A DNA stretch of 61,885 nt from NCBI RefSeq assembly GCF_900129355.1, contig NZ_FQVL01000016.1:1-61885 (forward strand). The letters run 5' to 3'. Within the stretch, counting starts at the first letter, position 1; each line of letters starts with the position of its first letter. Origin of the DNA: Seinonella peptonophila (GTDB lineage: Bacteria > Bacillota > Bacilli > Thermoactinomycetales > Thermoactinomycetaceae). The position numbers were made by a program, and so were the translations under genes. The notes under the pieces are model-generated. The model did not search any database and was not told where the DNA came from. It worked only from the letters and a program-made list of their open reading frames with translations. Positions 53,605 to 61,798 of this stretch are shown here, in pieces.

Positions 53605-54117
53605 TCAAAAAAAATCCTCCTTTCCAGGAGGCTCCGTCACATATGGTTCAAAGGTGGCGAAATCATGATTCTGAGGTCTTCTTCTTTGAATTCCATTTGA
53701 AAGGTCTTCTATAATAAAATAAAGCATTCGAATGGCTGAAGGAACTGCAACATGTTCCCAAAACGTTTGAGGTGTATCATTAGGACCAATTGCTAGTACT
53801 TCCATTTCACAAATATCACCTTGATTAATTTCAGGAGTTGCCCAGTACCAACAAGCTCCTGTATACTTTTCACGAAATCGAAACGCCCAGGCTATTGGAT
53901 CAAGGCCACGATGACGAGGCAATAGACTTGGATGGAAGATCAAAGTTCCATATTTCGGTTTTTCAATTTCTTGTTTGGAAAGAATACGAATAGGAAATGG
54001 AGCAAAAGCGACATCAGCTTTTTTTCGATTCGAAACAACCTCAATCTTATTTCTTCGAAAATACCACAGACAAAGCTTACCCAATAATTGCTTGGATTCA
54101 TATACAAAGACTTTCAT
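53605..54117 (-). CDS. Stand-alone formyltransferase-domain protein
   Basis: 170 residues, only the GART/FMT N-terminal catalytic fold. FHPSLLPRHRGLDPI holds the catalytic His and SLLP motif and INQGDI the catalytic Asp; the usual Asn before His is replaced by Phe or is offset. Formyl-THF-dependent enzymes of this sort modify amino sugars, purines or tRNA. Its role in a conjugative element is unknown. The last codons encode a terminator (CCTCCT, GGA, AAGGAGG, then T8). GAGGTG lies 9 bases before the ATG. Confidence 0.75.
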   Translation of the reverse strand: MKVFVYESKQLLGKLCLWYFRRNKIEVVSNRKKADVAFAPFPIRILSKQEIEKPKYGTLIFHPSLLPRHRGLDPIAWAFRFREKYTGACWYWATPEINQGDICEMEVLAIGPNDTPQTFWEHVAVPSAIRMLYFIIEDLSNGIQRRRPQNHDFATFEPYVTEPPGKEDFF

Positions 54118-54136
54118 CTCCTATTTCACCTCCCAT

Positions 54137-54670
54137 CTAAGCCAATGACAGTAATGTTTCTCTTACTTTCTCTTTTTTTAACCATGCTTGTCCTTCATCA
54201 TGAACCAATCGATGCAATGCTTGTTGAGGTGTTAACGATAGGGCTTGACAGAGACTTTGAAACGTATCAAATTCATTCTCTGAAACACTCGTTTGTAACA
54301 GTACAAATCTTTTTTTCGTTTGAGAAAATGATGACGACTTATTATGATTCCATCTTTTTCGTTGCAACTCTTCTAGTTTTTCTTGCAGCTCGCAAACTCT
54401 CTGAAACACTTTATCTTTGTGACTCCTACTTACCCGTTGTTGGTTCAAAAGCCATTTCGCAAATCCAAAACCTGCTTGATTCCCGCATTGATCATGAAAT
54501 TCCTGATGATGTTTCTGACACAAGGTAATCCCATTGTTCAAATCCTCCGAGAACATGGGATAACGACTTTTTGAATACAAATGGTGAGCGGTCAAATTCT
54601 TTGGAGTCTGACAAATGGCGCATTTCCCATCTCTCTGCTTCACTTTTTGTGACCATCTCATATCTTTCAT
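54137..54670 (-). CDS. HNH-endonuclease-like protein
   Basis: 177 residues. KQRDGKCAICQTPKNLTAHH and GITLCQKHHQEFH are the HNH core with two CxxC-like zinc-binding pairs and catalytic His. The C-terminal half is helical and basic and ends with a PQQALHRLVHDEGQAWL segment. GGAGAT precedes the ATG. Phages and ICEs often carry free-standing HNH enzymes. It lies 19 bases before the formyltransferase gene. Confidence 0.75.
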   Translation of the reverse strand: MKDMRWSQKVKQRDGKCAICQTPKNLTAHHLYSKSRYPMFSEDLNNGITLCQKHHQEFHDQCGNQAGFGFAKWLLNQQRVSRSHKDKVFQRVCELQEKLEELQRKRWNHNKSSSFSQTKKRFVLLQTSVSENEFDTFQSLCQALSLTPQQALHRLVHDEGQAWLKKEKVRETLLSLA

Positions 54671-54808
54671 ATCTCCTCTCTATCATTCTTCAACTGAGAA
54701 ATGTCTATTTTCATTCTCGCACAATGTTAGATCAAAAGCCTTTCACTAATAGGTGGCAAAACCTGACTCGAATCAATCGATATAAAATAAAAATCTACAT
54801 CAGCAGCA

Positions 54809-55330
54809 TTACTTCAAACAATTATTTTGATAAAAATCAATTATTTCCATATTCTCCACTCTTCTTTTTATTTTTTGTTCTGCTCTCTTCAGTGTTTGTT
54901 GTACATTCCATTCAGTTACACCTAAAAAGCTCGCAATTTCCTTATGTAAAAAACCTTGTCCATTTCGCAATATATAGACTTCTTTCTCGTGGGGAGACAA
55001 TATTTGCAACACTCGAAATAACTTCAATCGATCGTTGTCCGTAACTGAACAGATAGGTTCTTTGAATACCTCCATATATGAATAGTAATCCATTTTATTT
55101 GGATCAGTTGGTATCTCGCGTTGAGATTTGCTCCTGCGCGATAAATCTCGTTTTGAAGCACAAATTTGCCTTTTCATTAAGTGAATGGTGTAGACCAAAT
55201 CTCTTTCCATATTCCGTAAGATCTTGAGTTGAGCATCATCTCTTGTATTTTTCGTTGACAGTTCTAACGATTTGATGGCTTGTCTCACCTTTCTCAGCGA
55301 GTGAGCATACTCTTTCACTAAGTCCTTCAT
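54809..55330 (-). CDS. Sigma-70-like/phage late regulator
   Basis: 173 residues. The C-terminus is sigma region 4: LFRVLQILSPHEKEVYILRN, then FLHKEIASFLGVTEWNVQQT and LKRAEQKIKRRV. Region 2 is not recognisable, as in phage positive-control proteins such as Xpf/ArpU-like factors. It may activate the transfer operon downstream. GAGAGGCA precedes the ATG. Confidence 0.75.
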   Translation of the reverse strand: MKDLVKEYAHSLRKVRQAIKSLELSTKNTRDDAQLKILRNMERDLVYTIHLMKRQICASKRDLSRRSKSQREIPTDPNKMDYYSYMEVFKEPICSVTDNDRLKLFRVLQILSPHEKEVYILRNGQGFLHKEIASFLGVTEWNVQQTLKRAEQKIKRRVENMEIIDFYQNNCLK

Positions 55331-55426
55331 TGCCTCTCTCCCCTCAAGACATGAACAGGGAGTCTGAAGATACTGATATTTAGTTTGGACAATGACTCCC
55401 GAAATTTTTAAAACGGCAAGGTATAT

Positions 55427-56293
55427 TCAAAGGGAATTATTTTTTCCCTTCATTCGATAATCTGGGCCCTCGACTAGATACAGACGTTTTTCAGACATTC
55501 CAAATAAACGTGAAGCTGCTCCATCACCAATTCGAAAAGCAAGGGTCTCTAAGTCCTCATTTGAGCTAAAGAGGATTGGTCTCCTCTTTCTACAACGATC
55601 ATTGATGATTCGAAAATAAGCCGATTTTTTTGCCTCACTAGGATTCGCCTTTCCGATGTCATCCCAAACAAGTACTGGTACTTTTGTCACTGTTTCAAGC
55701 AATTGCGAAAATATATTCTGATCTTCACACATTTTGACATTCATGAGTTCATCCATAAAAGTAGCATCCGAAATGACCAAAACCGAAATTCCCTGTTTCA
55801 TTAAGTGTTTAGCAATAGCAATTTTCAAATGAGTTTTACCTAAGCCAAAGCTATTATGCCGCTCCTTCAATTTTCGTTTTTCCACTAGATTGTTAACTGA
55901 TCGAATCTTTTGTTCGCCAACCTTCGCTATAAACCCTAGACTATTTGAGGCTTGATCGTGAATAGATGGAAATTGATTGATATACTGTAAGGCAGCTTTC
56001 AGTAGTTTTTTCTGGACAGAATGATGAGTGCTGTAATTATGAAATGTTGCCTCTTGAAACTCATCAGGGATCAGGCTATTTTTCAACCGTGCATGCAAAC
56101 GTTTTTGCTCCAAACACATACACTCTTGTGCCGTCCAGTTATCTTTCAAAACATAACCCGTATCCTGACAATGAGGGCATAAATTATTCAAGGCACTCAT
56201 CCGCGATGACTCCTGCATAGTAACTATTTTGGAAATCGACTTCGATCGGATCATTTTTTCCATATGCGGAATCAATTGATGGATCTTCTTCAT
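55427..56293 (-). CDS. DnaC/DnaI-like helicase loader with an insertion before the P-loop
   Basis: 288 residues. An N-terminal zinc-binding CPHCQDTGYV ... CMC segment precedes the AAA+ core with Walker B VPVLVWDDIGK, sensor IILFSSNEDLETLAFRIGDG-like RPILFSSNEDLETL and ASRLFGMS box VII. Walker A reads NSFGLGKTHL and is separated from SLGFIAKVG by about 20 residues (EQKIRSVNNLVEKRKLKERH), unlike E. coli DnaC. It loads replicative helicase, presumably on the ICE origin. The frame overlaps the DnaD-like gene by 110 bases; GGAGGATTGAGGA precedes the ATG. Confidence 0.8.
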   Translation of the reverse strand: MKKIHQLIPHMEKMIRSKSISKIVTMQESSRMSALNNLCPHCQDTGYVLKDNWTAQECMCLEQKRLHARLKNSLIPDEFQEATFHNYSTHHSVQKKLLKAALQYINQFPSIHDQASNSLGFIAKVGEQKIRSVNNLVEKRKLKERHNSFGLGKTHLKIAIAKHLMKQGISVLVISDATFMDELMNVKMCEDQNIFSQLLETVTKVPVLVWDDIGKANPSEAKKSAYFRIINDRCRKRRPILFSSNEDLETLAFRIGDGAASRLFGMSEKRLYLVEGPDYRMKGKNNSL

Positions 56294-57083
56294 TCCTCAA
56301 TCCTCCTCTCGTTTTCCAATCTCGTTTAGCTGCAAGATCATGAATCACTTTTTCACAATAGCGAAACGACTGAATTTCATCTTTTTTATGTTTTGGCTGG
56401 AACCGATTAAATGCATAATCGATACCTTCTATCACATCATTCAAAGTGAATCCCTCGTTTAATAAACTGTGAATGGCTTGTATATCTTTTGTAGTTAAAT
56501 CCATTCCTTTGCCTCTGCGTTTCAAATAATGCTGCTCAATTCTTTCAAACCAAGTTTGTTTTGAATGAGTGGAAGAGCAGAGATGACGATTCTTTTCATT
56601 TTCCTCATTCTTATCATTCTTTACATTCTCTTCATTCTTGTTAGTTATTAGCTCTTTGTTATCACTTTGTTGATGGTTTGCTAGCTCTTTGTTAGTACTT
56701 TGTTGGTTGTTTGTTAATTTCTTTGTAGATTCTTCTCTATCACCTTGGTAAAACTCCCAATTAACAAGCGTAATGAGGCGATTCTTCTTTGTTGATTGAT
56801 TTGTTAGAAATCCCCACTTTTCAAGCTTCAACAAAGTGGTTCGCACGGTTTGAATAGATACCTCACAATCAGCTGACATAGCTCGAATCTTTGCCAAAGA
56901 GGTCACCACTTGTCCAGGTTGTAATCGATAAATCTCCCCTTGGTACTCCCATCTCCTTGATTGGTGATTAACCATAAGTAACAGTGTAAAAAAGACTATT
57001 TTTTGCTTTGCATTTAACGAACGATACAGATCACTTAACAAGATTTTTCGGTATAATTTGATCCATCCTTCGATACTGCTCAC
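56184..57083 (-). CDS. Phage/ICE replisome organiser (DnaD-like)
   Basis: 299 residues. The N-terminal winged helix (GWIKLYRKILLSDLYRSLNA; ALAKIRAM-like SLAKIRAMSADCEVSIQTVR) matches replisome organisers. A low-complexity Asn/Lys/Glu linker (125-170) follows, then a DnaD-like helical region. It probably recruits the DnaC-like loader encoded next. The only usual start is GTG 57083, inside the AAGGAG site; an AUC codon at 57074 is optimally spaced. Confidence 0.78.
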   Translation of the reverse strand: MSSIEGWIKLYRKILLSDLYRSLNAKQKIVFFTLLLMVNHQSRRWEYQGEIYRLQPGQVVTSLAKIRAMSADCEVSIQTVRTTLLKLEKWGFLTNQSTKKNRLITLVNWEFYQGDREESTKKLTNNQQSTNKELANHQQSDNKELITNKNEENVKNDKNEENEKNRHLCSSTHSKQTWFERIEQHYLKRRGKGMDLTTKDIQAIHSLLNEGFTLNDVIEGIDYAFNRFQPKHKKDEIQSFRYCEKVIHDLAAKRDWKTRGGLRNEEDPSIDSAYGKNDPIEVDFQNSYYAGVIADECLE

Positions 57084-57209
57084 TCCTTACTAAACAAGAC
57101 CAGCAAAAAGCCATACCAAAGAGACTCTGTCTCGATGGATTACCTCAACAGATCATCACTTAGGACAGGTAAACCAAACATCTTGTTCAATGGTAACCAT
57201 CATGCCTTG

Positions 57210-57506
57210 TTATTTCCATTCGGTTTTGATTCGATGATGCTCACACTCCAAATCACGTAACCAGTTGAGCACTCGAATCACATCTGTTTTTGATGGTCGT
57301 TTGGTTCGATAACCAATCTTCCAACCGCAAGCATCTTGAATTTCACTAATGGATGTATACAATTGCCCTTTTTTAAATCCATATTCCTTCCATTGACTTG
57401 CTCGAATCAGTAGGTACATCCAAACCTTAAAATAGATCGGCGGCTTCTCCCATATTTGACTTTCAACTGTGTCACGTGACACAGAAACAAATTCATTGAA
57501 TCGCAT
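57210..57506 (-). CDS. Phage-type replication winged-helix protein
   Basis: 98 residues. FVSVSRDTVESQIWEKPPIY, then FKVWMYLLIRASQWKEYGFK and GQLYTSISEIQ form a winged-helix seen at the N-terminus of many phage replication proteins. The usual C-terminal partner domain is absent. AAGGGGTGTACAT precedes the ATG. It lies between the DnaD-like gene and a bidirectional hairpin. Confidence 0.6.
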   Translation of the reverse strand: MRFNEFVSVSRDTVESQIWEKPPIYFKVWMYLLIRASQWKEYGFKKGQLYTSISEIQDACGWKIGYRTKRPSKTDVIRVLNWLRDLECEHHRIKTEWK

Positions 57507-57517
57507 ATGTACACCCC

Positions 57518-57556
57518 TTTTTTGATCAGGGAAAAAGAAATTCCCTGATCAAAAAG
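57518..57556. terminator. Bidirectional terminator hairpin
   Basis: TTTTTTGATCAGGGAA and its complement flank AAAGAAA, with A- and T-tracts on both sides. It lies inside a minus-strand run of ICE genes and abuts the ribosome binding site of the 57506 gene, so it may attenuate the replication genes. Confidence 0.8.
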
Positions 57557-57560
57557 TTAA

Positions 57561-57713
57561 TTATTTTTCTAATTCTTCTCTCAGCGTTTCAAATGACTGT
57601 TTCAACTGAAGCAACACACTCCAAGTCCAATGCCGATCTTGAAATTGTAGACTTTCTTCCAATGCTGTAATTTGCCGTTCCATCATTTCCAAATCCACAT
57701 TTTTTAGTTTCAT
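57561..57713 (-). CDS. 50-residue coiled-coil-like protein
   Basis: Starts MKLKNVDLEMMERQITALEE and ends FETLREELEK, predominantly helical. The ATG overlaps the region just after the Sak4-like gene stop, so translation may be coupled. Unknown function; could be a small recombination-partner protein. Confidence 0.5.
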   Translation of the reverse strand: MKLKNVDLEMMERQITALEESLQFQDRHWTWSVLLQLKQSFETLREELEK

Positions 57714-57718
57714 TTCGA

Positions 57719-58673
57719 TCACTGCCCAACCAATTCTAATTTTTCGATTTCGTATTTTAACTTCTCAGCAGCGGTTGCATTCAATTGTTTTAAGGAGTCA
57801 ACAGTAAAATCGAATATTTTAGAAGCGAACTCTTTGACTTGATCACTATTCAATCCCTTTTTTGATCCCATGATGTAAATGTCACGATACTGGTCATATG
57901 TCGATTCAGGAATCGTTAGCACTTTCCCATTATTCAATCCCTTTTTTGATCCCATGATGTAAATGTCACGATACTGGTCATATGTCGATTCAGGAATCGT
58001 TAGCACTTTCCCATCTTCTAAAACGGGCAAAAACTGATCGAATGACGGATTTTTAACTCGTTGTCCTTCCCGAAAAGTCTGAGTTCGGTCTTTATCAATG
58101 ACTCCAAATCGATTTCCATAGTGATCTCGTTCGAGTTTAATGACGATATCACCCAAATGATTCGTCTTCTTATCAGCATCAATCCGAGTACCAATTATCT
58201 TCATTGACTTCTCATCATAGATATCCTTTTGCCATCCAGTAACAATAAGATGGCAAGGCAGATTGGAAAGTTGACTGATCAAAGACGCAAATTTTTGTTT
58301 AATCTTTCCCCAATCACATTGTGTAAGATTAGCTTCATCAGGACTCTTCCCTTTGCGTTTCGCACGTTGCTCTGCATCTTCCCAAGCTACATCCTTCATT
58401 TTCTGATAAATATTAGTGATTGGATCAATGATTAAAACATCATATTGATTGGCAAGATGTTCTACCATCTCAAGGAGCTGCTTGACTTCTGAATATGCAC
58501 GTGTTTTTTACATCAAAGGAATAGGCTCGTCTATAAAAATCCGTTTCGTTGCCGGTATTAATCACAGCTTTTCGACCTGGAACTTTCAAAGCAAAAAGAG
58601 TCTTACCAACACCTGCTTTCCCATAGATCACCATTTTCAAATACCTTTTCACTTGGTTTGCTGGTTGGAACAT
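57719..58673 (-). pseudogene. Sak4-like AAA ATPase (RecA-like), split by a one-base slip
   Basis: The first frame (58673-58470) encodes YLKMVIYGKAGVGKTLFALK with Walker A. The second (from about 58500 to 57719) encodes YDVLIIDPITNIYQKM, with Walker B, and CHLIVTGWQK. The switch is at an A6 run (GTAAAAAACACG); five A residues would join the frames. Sak4 proteins are phage single-strand annealing or strand-exchange ATPases. The 84-base tandem duplication near the 3' end is in frame. It may be a true mutation, a programmed slip, or a sequencing error. Confidence 0.7.
57847..58014 (-). repeat. Perfect 84-base tandem duplication
   Basis: 57847-57930 and 57931-58014 are identical by eye. Each unit encodes 28 residues beginning NGKVLTIPESTYDQY and ending GSKKGLN in the C-terminal part of the Sak4-like gene. 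Identity implies a very recent event or strong constraint. Confidence 0.92.
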
Positions 58674-58909
58674 GAATTCACCTCATCGCCTTTTTCTTCC
58701 ATTTGTGGTAAACTCTTATGTGGATATTTTTCTTTGTCTTTTGTTGTGCTCACTATAGTCGGTAGTGAGCATTTTCTTTTAACTCTCAACATGGTTTCAG
58801 GTGTCCATAAATACACTCGATCATTGTCCTGCCTTTGTACATAAAATCGATACTGTCTAAATCCTCTCCTGACAAAGCCAATAATTCGTTTAAACGGCCA
58901 TATTGCCAT
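58649..58909 (-). CDS. Hypothetical protein of the ICE
   Basis: 86 residues, basic (AIWPFKRIIGFVRRGFRQYR, then FYVQRQDNDRVYLW). It overlaps the Sak4-like start by 25 bases. ATG 58909 follows GGAGAGGATAAGAGA. Function unknown; the position suggests an early replication or recombination accessory protein. Confidence 0.5.
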   Translation of the reverse strand: MAIWPFKRIIGFVRRGFRQYRFYVQRQDNDRVYLWTPETMLRVKRKCSLPTIVSTTKDKEKYPHKSLPQMEEKGDEVNSCSNQQTK

Positions 58910-58923
58910 TCTCTTATCCTCTC

Positions 58924-59203
58924 CTATGTTACTGAAATTTCCGATTTCTCCAGCGCTGCTTTTCTCATCCAATCAAAAAAAAACATCTCGGGGTATTTTG
59001 TATCTTCTTCCAATTTTGATAGACGGAAAGTCGTTGCGTTTCATCAACTCTCCACACGTATAGTGAGAGATTCGAAGAATTCTCTCCACATCCATCGGAT
59101 GTAGTACATTTGGCAACCGCTCTTGTTGTAACATTTCTAATAGATTTGTGATATCTTGAGTTGTGATGTTCAGAATTTCCTCTTTTCCTTCTAGCTGGTT
59201 CAT
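58924..59203 (-). pseudogene. Excisionase (AlpA/MerR-like HTH), frameshifted near the C-terminus
   Basis: RILRISHYTCGELMKRNDFP and SIKIGRRYKIPRDVFF are the HTH and wing of Xis-type proteins. At a T9 run the frame ends early. With T8 it would continue DWMRKAALEKSEISVT to a stop at 58924. Only the last 15 residues are lost, so function may persist. GGGGGAAAGTGA precedes the ATG. It is divergent from immR, as xis is in ICEBs1. Confidence 0.65.
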
Positions 59204-59312
59204 TCACTTTCCCCCTCTCATTACATTTAGCAACAAAATGATAGAATATTGTGTTAATTTTTGAGGTATTTGACCTTCCAGTTGTTTAGTAGTGTTCATA
59301 TTCTGCAATTCG

Positions 59313-59326
59313 TTGCTGTATAGCAA
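59313..59326. promoter_or_regulatory. Possible ImmR operator
   Basis: TTGCT, four bases, AGCAA. A similar half-conserved element (TTGCTATACTAGC) overlaps the immR -10 box at 59402. Such repeats would suit an ICEBs1-ImmR-like repressor between divergent genes. Confidence 0.4.
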
Positions 59327-59382
59327 TATTAACGCTCGTATTATCCAATGTCAACCCTATTTGTAAATTATTTCTGAAAATA

Positions 59383-59411
59383 TTGATTTATGTAAAATCT
59401 ATTGCTATACT
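59383..59411 (+). promoter_or_regulatory. immR promoter
   Basis: TTGATT, 17 bases, TATACT. It lies 28 bases before the start codon of the HTH repressor gene. Confidence 0.65.
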
Positions 59412-59439
59412 AGCTTTAATCTAGCGAAGGGTGATTAGT

Positions 59440-59919
59440 GTGAATAAACTTGGTTTATTCTTGCAAAAAAAAATCAAAGAACTAGGTTGGACACAAAGTC
59501 GATTTGCAAAAAAAGCGGGAGTCAGCACTTCTTTAGTCTCACGGACGATTAGTGGAGCAAAAGATGCTCCTCCAAAGGCTGAATTTGTAAAAAAAATGGC
59601 AGCCGCATTGAATGAACCTGATTCAAAATTACTACGTCTAGCGGGCTATTTGACAGATAGCAATGATATAGCTATTCAAATCAGTGAATCGCGACCTTCC
59701 TATTTATCTTCCAATTCTGAAACTAATCCTATTGATGTTTCCAATACCCCTTTGGAGGATTTAGATCCAGACTTAGTTCAAAAATTCGTTGAAGTCATTC
59801 GGGATGATCCTTATCAAATGTTATTCTTCGATGATATTCTCTCTGCTTCAAAAGAAGAGCGAGAAATGATAGTAAGAGACTGGATTAAGATCAGAAAACA
59901 ATATAAACAAGGATCTTGA
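59440..59919 (+). CDS. HTH repressor (ImmR-like)
   Basis: 159 residues. Residues 5-65 are an XRE-type helix-turn-helix (LQKKIKELGWTQSRFAKKAG, STSLVSRTISGAKDAPPKAE). The acidic C-terminal domain probably mediates dimerisation and ImmA recognition. GTG 59440 follows AAGGGTGATTAGT. The next gene encodes an ImmA-type metallopeptidase, which is the ICEBs1 immunity module. Confidence 0.82.
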   Translation: MNKLGLFLQKKIKELGWTQSRFAKKAGVSTSLVSRTISGAKDAPPKAEFVKKMAAALNEPDSKLLRLAGYLTDSNDIAIQISESRPSYLSSNSETNPIDVSNTPLEDLDPDLVQKFVEVIRDDPYQMLFFDDILSASKEEREMIVRDWIKIRKQYKQGS

Positions 59920-59950
59920 ATGACTAAAAAACAAATATTCAATGAACAAC

Positions 59951-59981
59951 AAGGCATATACCATCATACGGAATATGCCTT
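59951..59981 (+). terminator. Terminator after the ImmR-like gene
   Basis: AAGGCATAT, loop of 13 bases, ATATGCCTT, then TTCATTCTT. It would limit read-through into immA. Confidence 0.65.
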
Positions 59982-60027
59982 TTCATTCTTCTTGCTTATC
60001 TTGCAAGGATTTATTTTTACTTATTTT

Positions 60028-60049
60028 TTGTACTGACTAGTCAGTACAA
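60028..60049. promoter_or_regulatory. Perfect 22-base palindrome upstream of immA
   Basis: TTGTACTGACT followed by its exact complement. It touches the AAGGAGG site of immA. Palindromes centred on CTAG with TGACTAGTCA are typical TetR-family operators. It could also hide the ribosome binding site in RNA. Confidence 0.6.
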
Positions 60050-60062
60050 GGAGGCCGATTAA

Positions 60063-60635
60063 ATGATCCCTTTTGTTTTTAAGTCAATAGAAAACCTAGA
60101 ACAATCGATTGCAGATTTACTTGATCATTTGGACATTAATCACCCTCATGAAATAGACCTTGATTTTATAGCTAAATCTCGCAATATTGATATTATTAGA
60201 ACTTCAGTGAAACGTAGTTGGGTAGCATCCCATCCTCTGAAGGCCAATTGGTTTTGTATCAATGTGAATGAAGACCTTGATAAATATCAACAACGTGAAG
60301 TTATTGCCCACGAGTTGATTCATTGTTTGTTTCATTCAGGAAATCAGCTATTGCTCCCTCGATCAGTAATTCAGCATCAAGAAAGAGAGGCAAAATTAGG
60401 CGCTACATTTCTCTTAATTCCTTCTAGTATGCTGAATAGACTCAGACAGCCTTTCCATAGGGTCTCTCAAATATCCGAAATCTTCCGGGTTGCTCCTTCT
60501 TTAGTAAAAAAACGCTTAATGCTCCATAAGCACAGTTTTATAGAAGAGCAATATGATAAACAATGGTCTGTCATGTTCACATCATCAAATTCAATGGTTA
60601 ATCAGGAGGATCAAACTTATGCCAGGACATGTTGA
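60063..60635 (+). CDS. ImmA/IrrE-family metallopeptidase
   Basis: 190 residues. The zinc site is EVIAHELIHCLFHSGNQ with HELIH, near residue 80, followed by EREAKLGATFLLIPSSML, the typical third-ligand region. ImmA cleaves ImmR to derepress the element when signalled. AAGGAGGCCGATTAA precedes the ATG. The integrase relic overlaps its end by 17 bases. Confidence 0.88.
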   Translation: MIPFVFKSIENLEQSIADLLDHLDINHPHEIDLDFIAKSRNIDIIRTSVKRSWVASHPLKANWFCINVNEDLDKYQQREVIAHELIHCLFHSGNQLLLPRSVIQHQEREAKLGATFLLIPSSMLNRLRQPFHRVSQISEIFRVAPSLVKKRLMLHKHSFIEEQYDKQWSVMFTSSNSMVNQEDQTYARTC

Positions 60636-60955
60636 GAAAAAAGGAAATCGTTGTATGCAATTATTGAATTTAGAAATGAACACGGAAAAAGAAAATGGCA
60701 TAGTGGCTTTCGCACAAAAAAAGAAGCAAAGAGATTTTTAGATGAGCAATTATATCATTTAAACATAGGTACATATGTGGAACACTCAAAATTAACATTA
60801 AGAGGTTTTATCGTTCAATGGATGAAGGATTATGCTAAAAATAATACAGTTCCACGTACCTATCAAGAATATAAGACCATCGTTAATCAACATCTTATAC
60901 CTAAACTAGGTCAAATATTAATTGACAAATGAGACCAACATACCTTCAATCCTAA
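60619..60955 (+). pseudogene. ICE tyrosine integrase, N-terminal remnant
   Basis: AGGAGG lies 9 bases before ATG 60619. It starts MPGHVEKKGNR, loses one base near 60651, then reads YAIIEFRNEHGKRKWHSGFR, the AP2-like arm-binding domain, followed by LRGFIVQWMKDYAKNN and IPKLGQILIDK. A second shift allows MRPTYLQS and then a stop. The catalytic domain is absent. The element cannot excise by its own recombinase. Confidence 0.8.
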
Positions 60956-61394
60956 AACTCTGGTAGTTTTCAGAATAAAAAGAAATATAGCTTCAACATA
61001 TATACACTCCAAAGAAAAATGAGAAAAAACGTCCCCTCAGTATTCCAAATAATCATGACCATTCGTAGAACGGGTGGTCATGATTTTCTCTATTTTGCTA
61101 CCTTAACTAGTTAAAAATATAATTAGAAATTGCCATCAATTGAGAATATAACTGTATCTTTACTCCTATTATCCTTGAACTAAAGATATTCTTTAATATG
61201 TGTATATAATGAATAGCATTACTTGACTTATCTCTTGACGAAAAGTAATTGTGCAATTCCTCATTCGATGAACTAAATTGCATATTCTTTATGGAACTTG
61301 CCATTCACTATCATCTATTTCCATACTGCACATTAAACTATCAATAGTACACTTAACGATTATTCATAAGTTCTTAATGAGTTCCTATTTCGTT
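60956..61394. other. Gene-free stretch at the ICE edge
   Basis: AT-rich, no ORF with a ribosome binding site. An ATCATGACC / GGTCATGAT inverted repeat (61050-61083) may be a terminator. The att site is not identified. Confidence 0.4.
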
Positions 61395-61560
61395 TAATTG
61401 ACCATCGTTCGATCTGCATCTCGCACTGTAGCCAGTCGGTGAGCCAACAACAGCTTTTTTCCTTTGAAAATTGGCTGTAAATTTTCTTGTAGTAAAGATT
61501 CTGTACTTGCATCCAATGCAGATGTTGGTTCATCCATCAATATAATTTGTGGGTTACTAA
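61395..61560 (-). pseudogene. ABC exporter ATPase fossil
   Basis: The minus-strand frame reads PQIILMDEPTSALDASTESL, LQENLQPIFKGKKLLLAHRL and ATVRDADRTMVN before a stop. This is Walker B, D-loop and H-loop, closely similar to the exporter at 26425-28149 but with no Walker A. It is a remnant. Confidence 0.8.
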
Positions 61561-61642
61561 AATCGCAAAAAAATCATCAAGCTATAAACCAAACAGAAAT
61601 AGGTGAATTTTAAGCAATTCCATCAAAATGGAGGTAATATGC

Positions 61643-61795
61643 TTAAAAACATCTCGGTCCTGATCCTGACATCACATCGTGTTTAACCCATCTTTGAAAT
61701 TCCTTAGCTTCTTTCTTTGATGAACGTAAAACAATATGATATATCCCAGGCTCTGAAATCAAAGTTACTTTTCTACGTTGTTTATTTCCTTTGAA
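61643..61795 (-). pseudogene. BRO-N antirepressor fragment cut by an IS end
   Basis: KQRRKVTLISEPGIYHIVLR and SSKKEAKEFQRWVKHDV match the second half of Bro-N (VTLISEPGLYxLI ... EAKxFKRWV). It is open at its 5' end up to the IS605-type end at 61799. It differs from the intact 16714-17364 copy. Confidence 0.75.
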
Positions 61796-61798
61796 CTA

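Noticed and set aside
54088-55044. Plus-strand ORFs opposite the HNH and sigma-like genes
   Set aside because: Antisense shadows without ribosome binding sites; the minus-strand products have recognisable domains.
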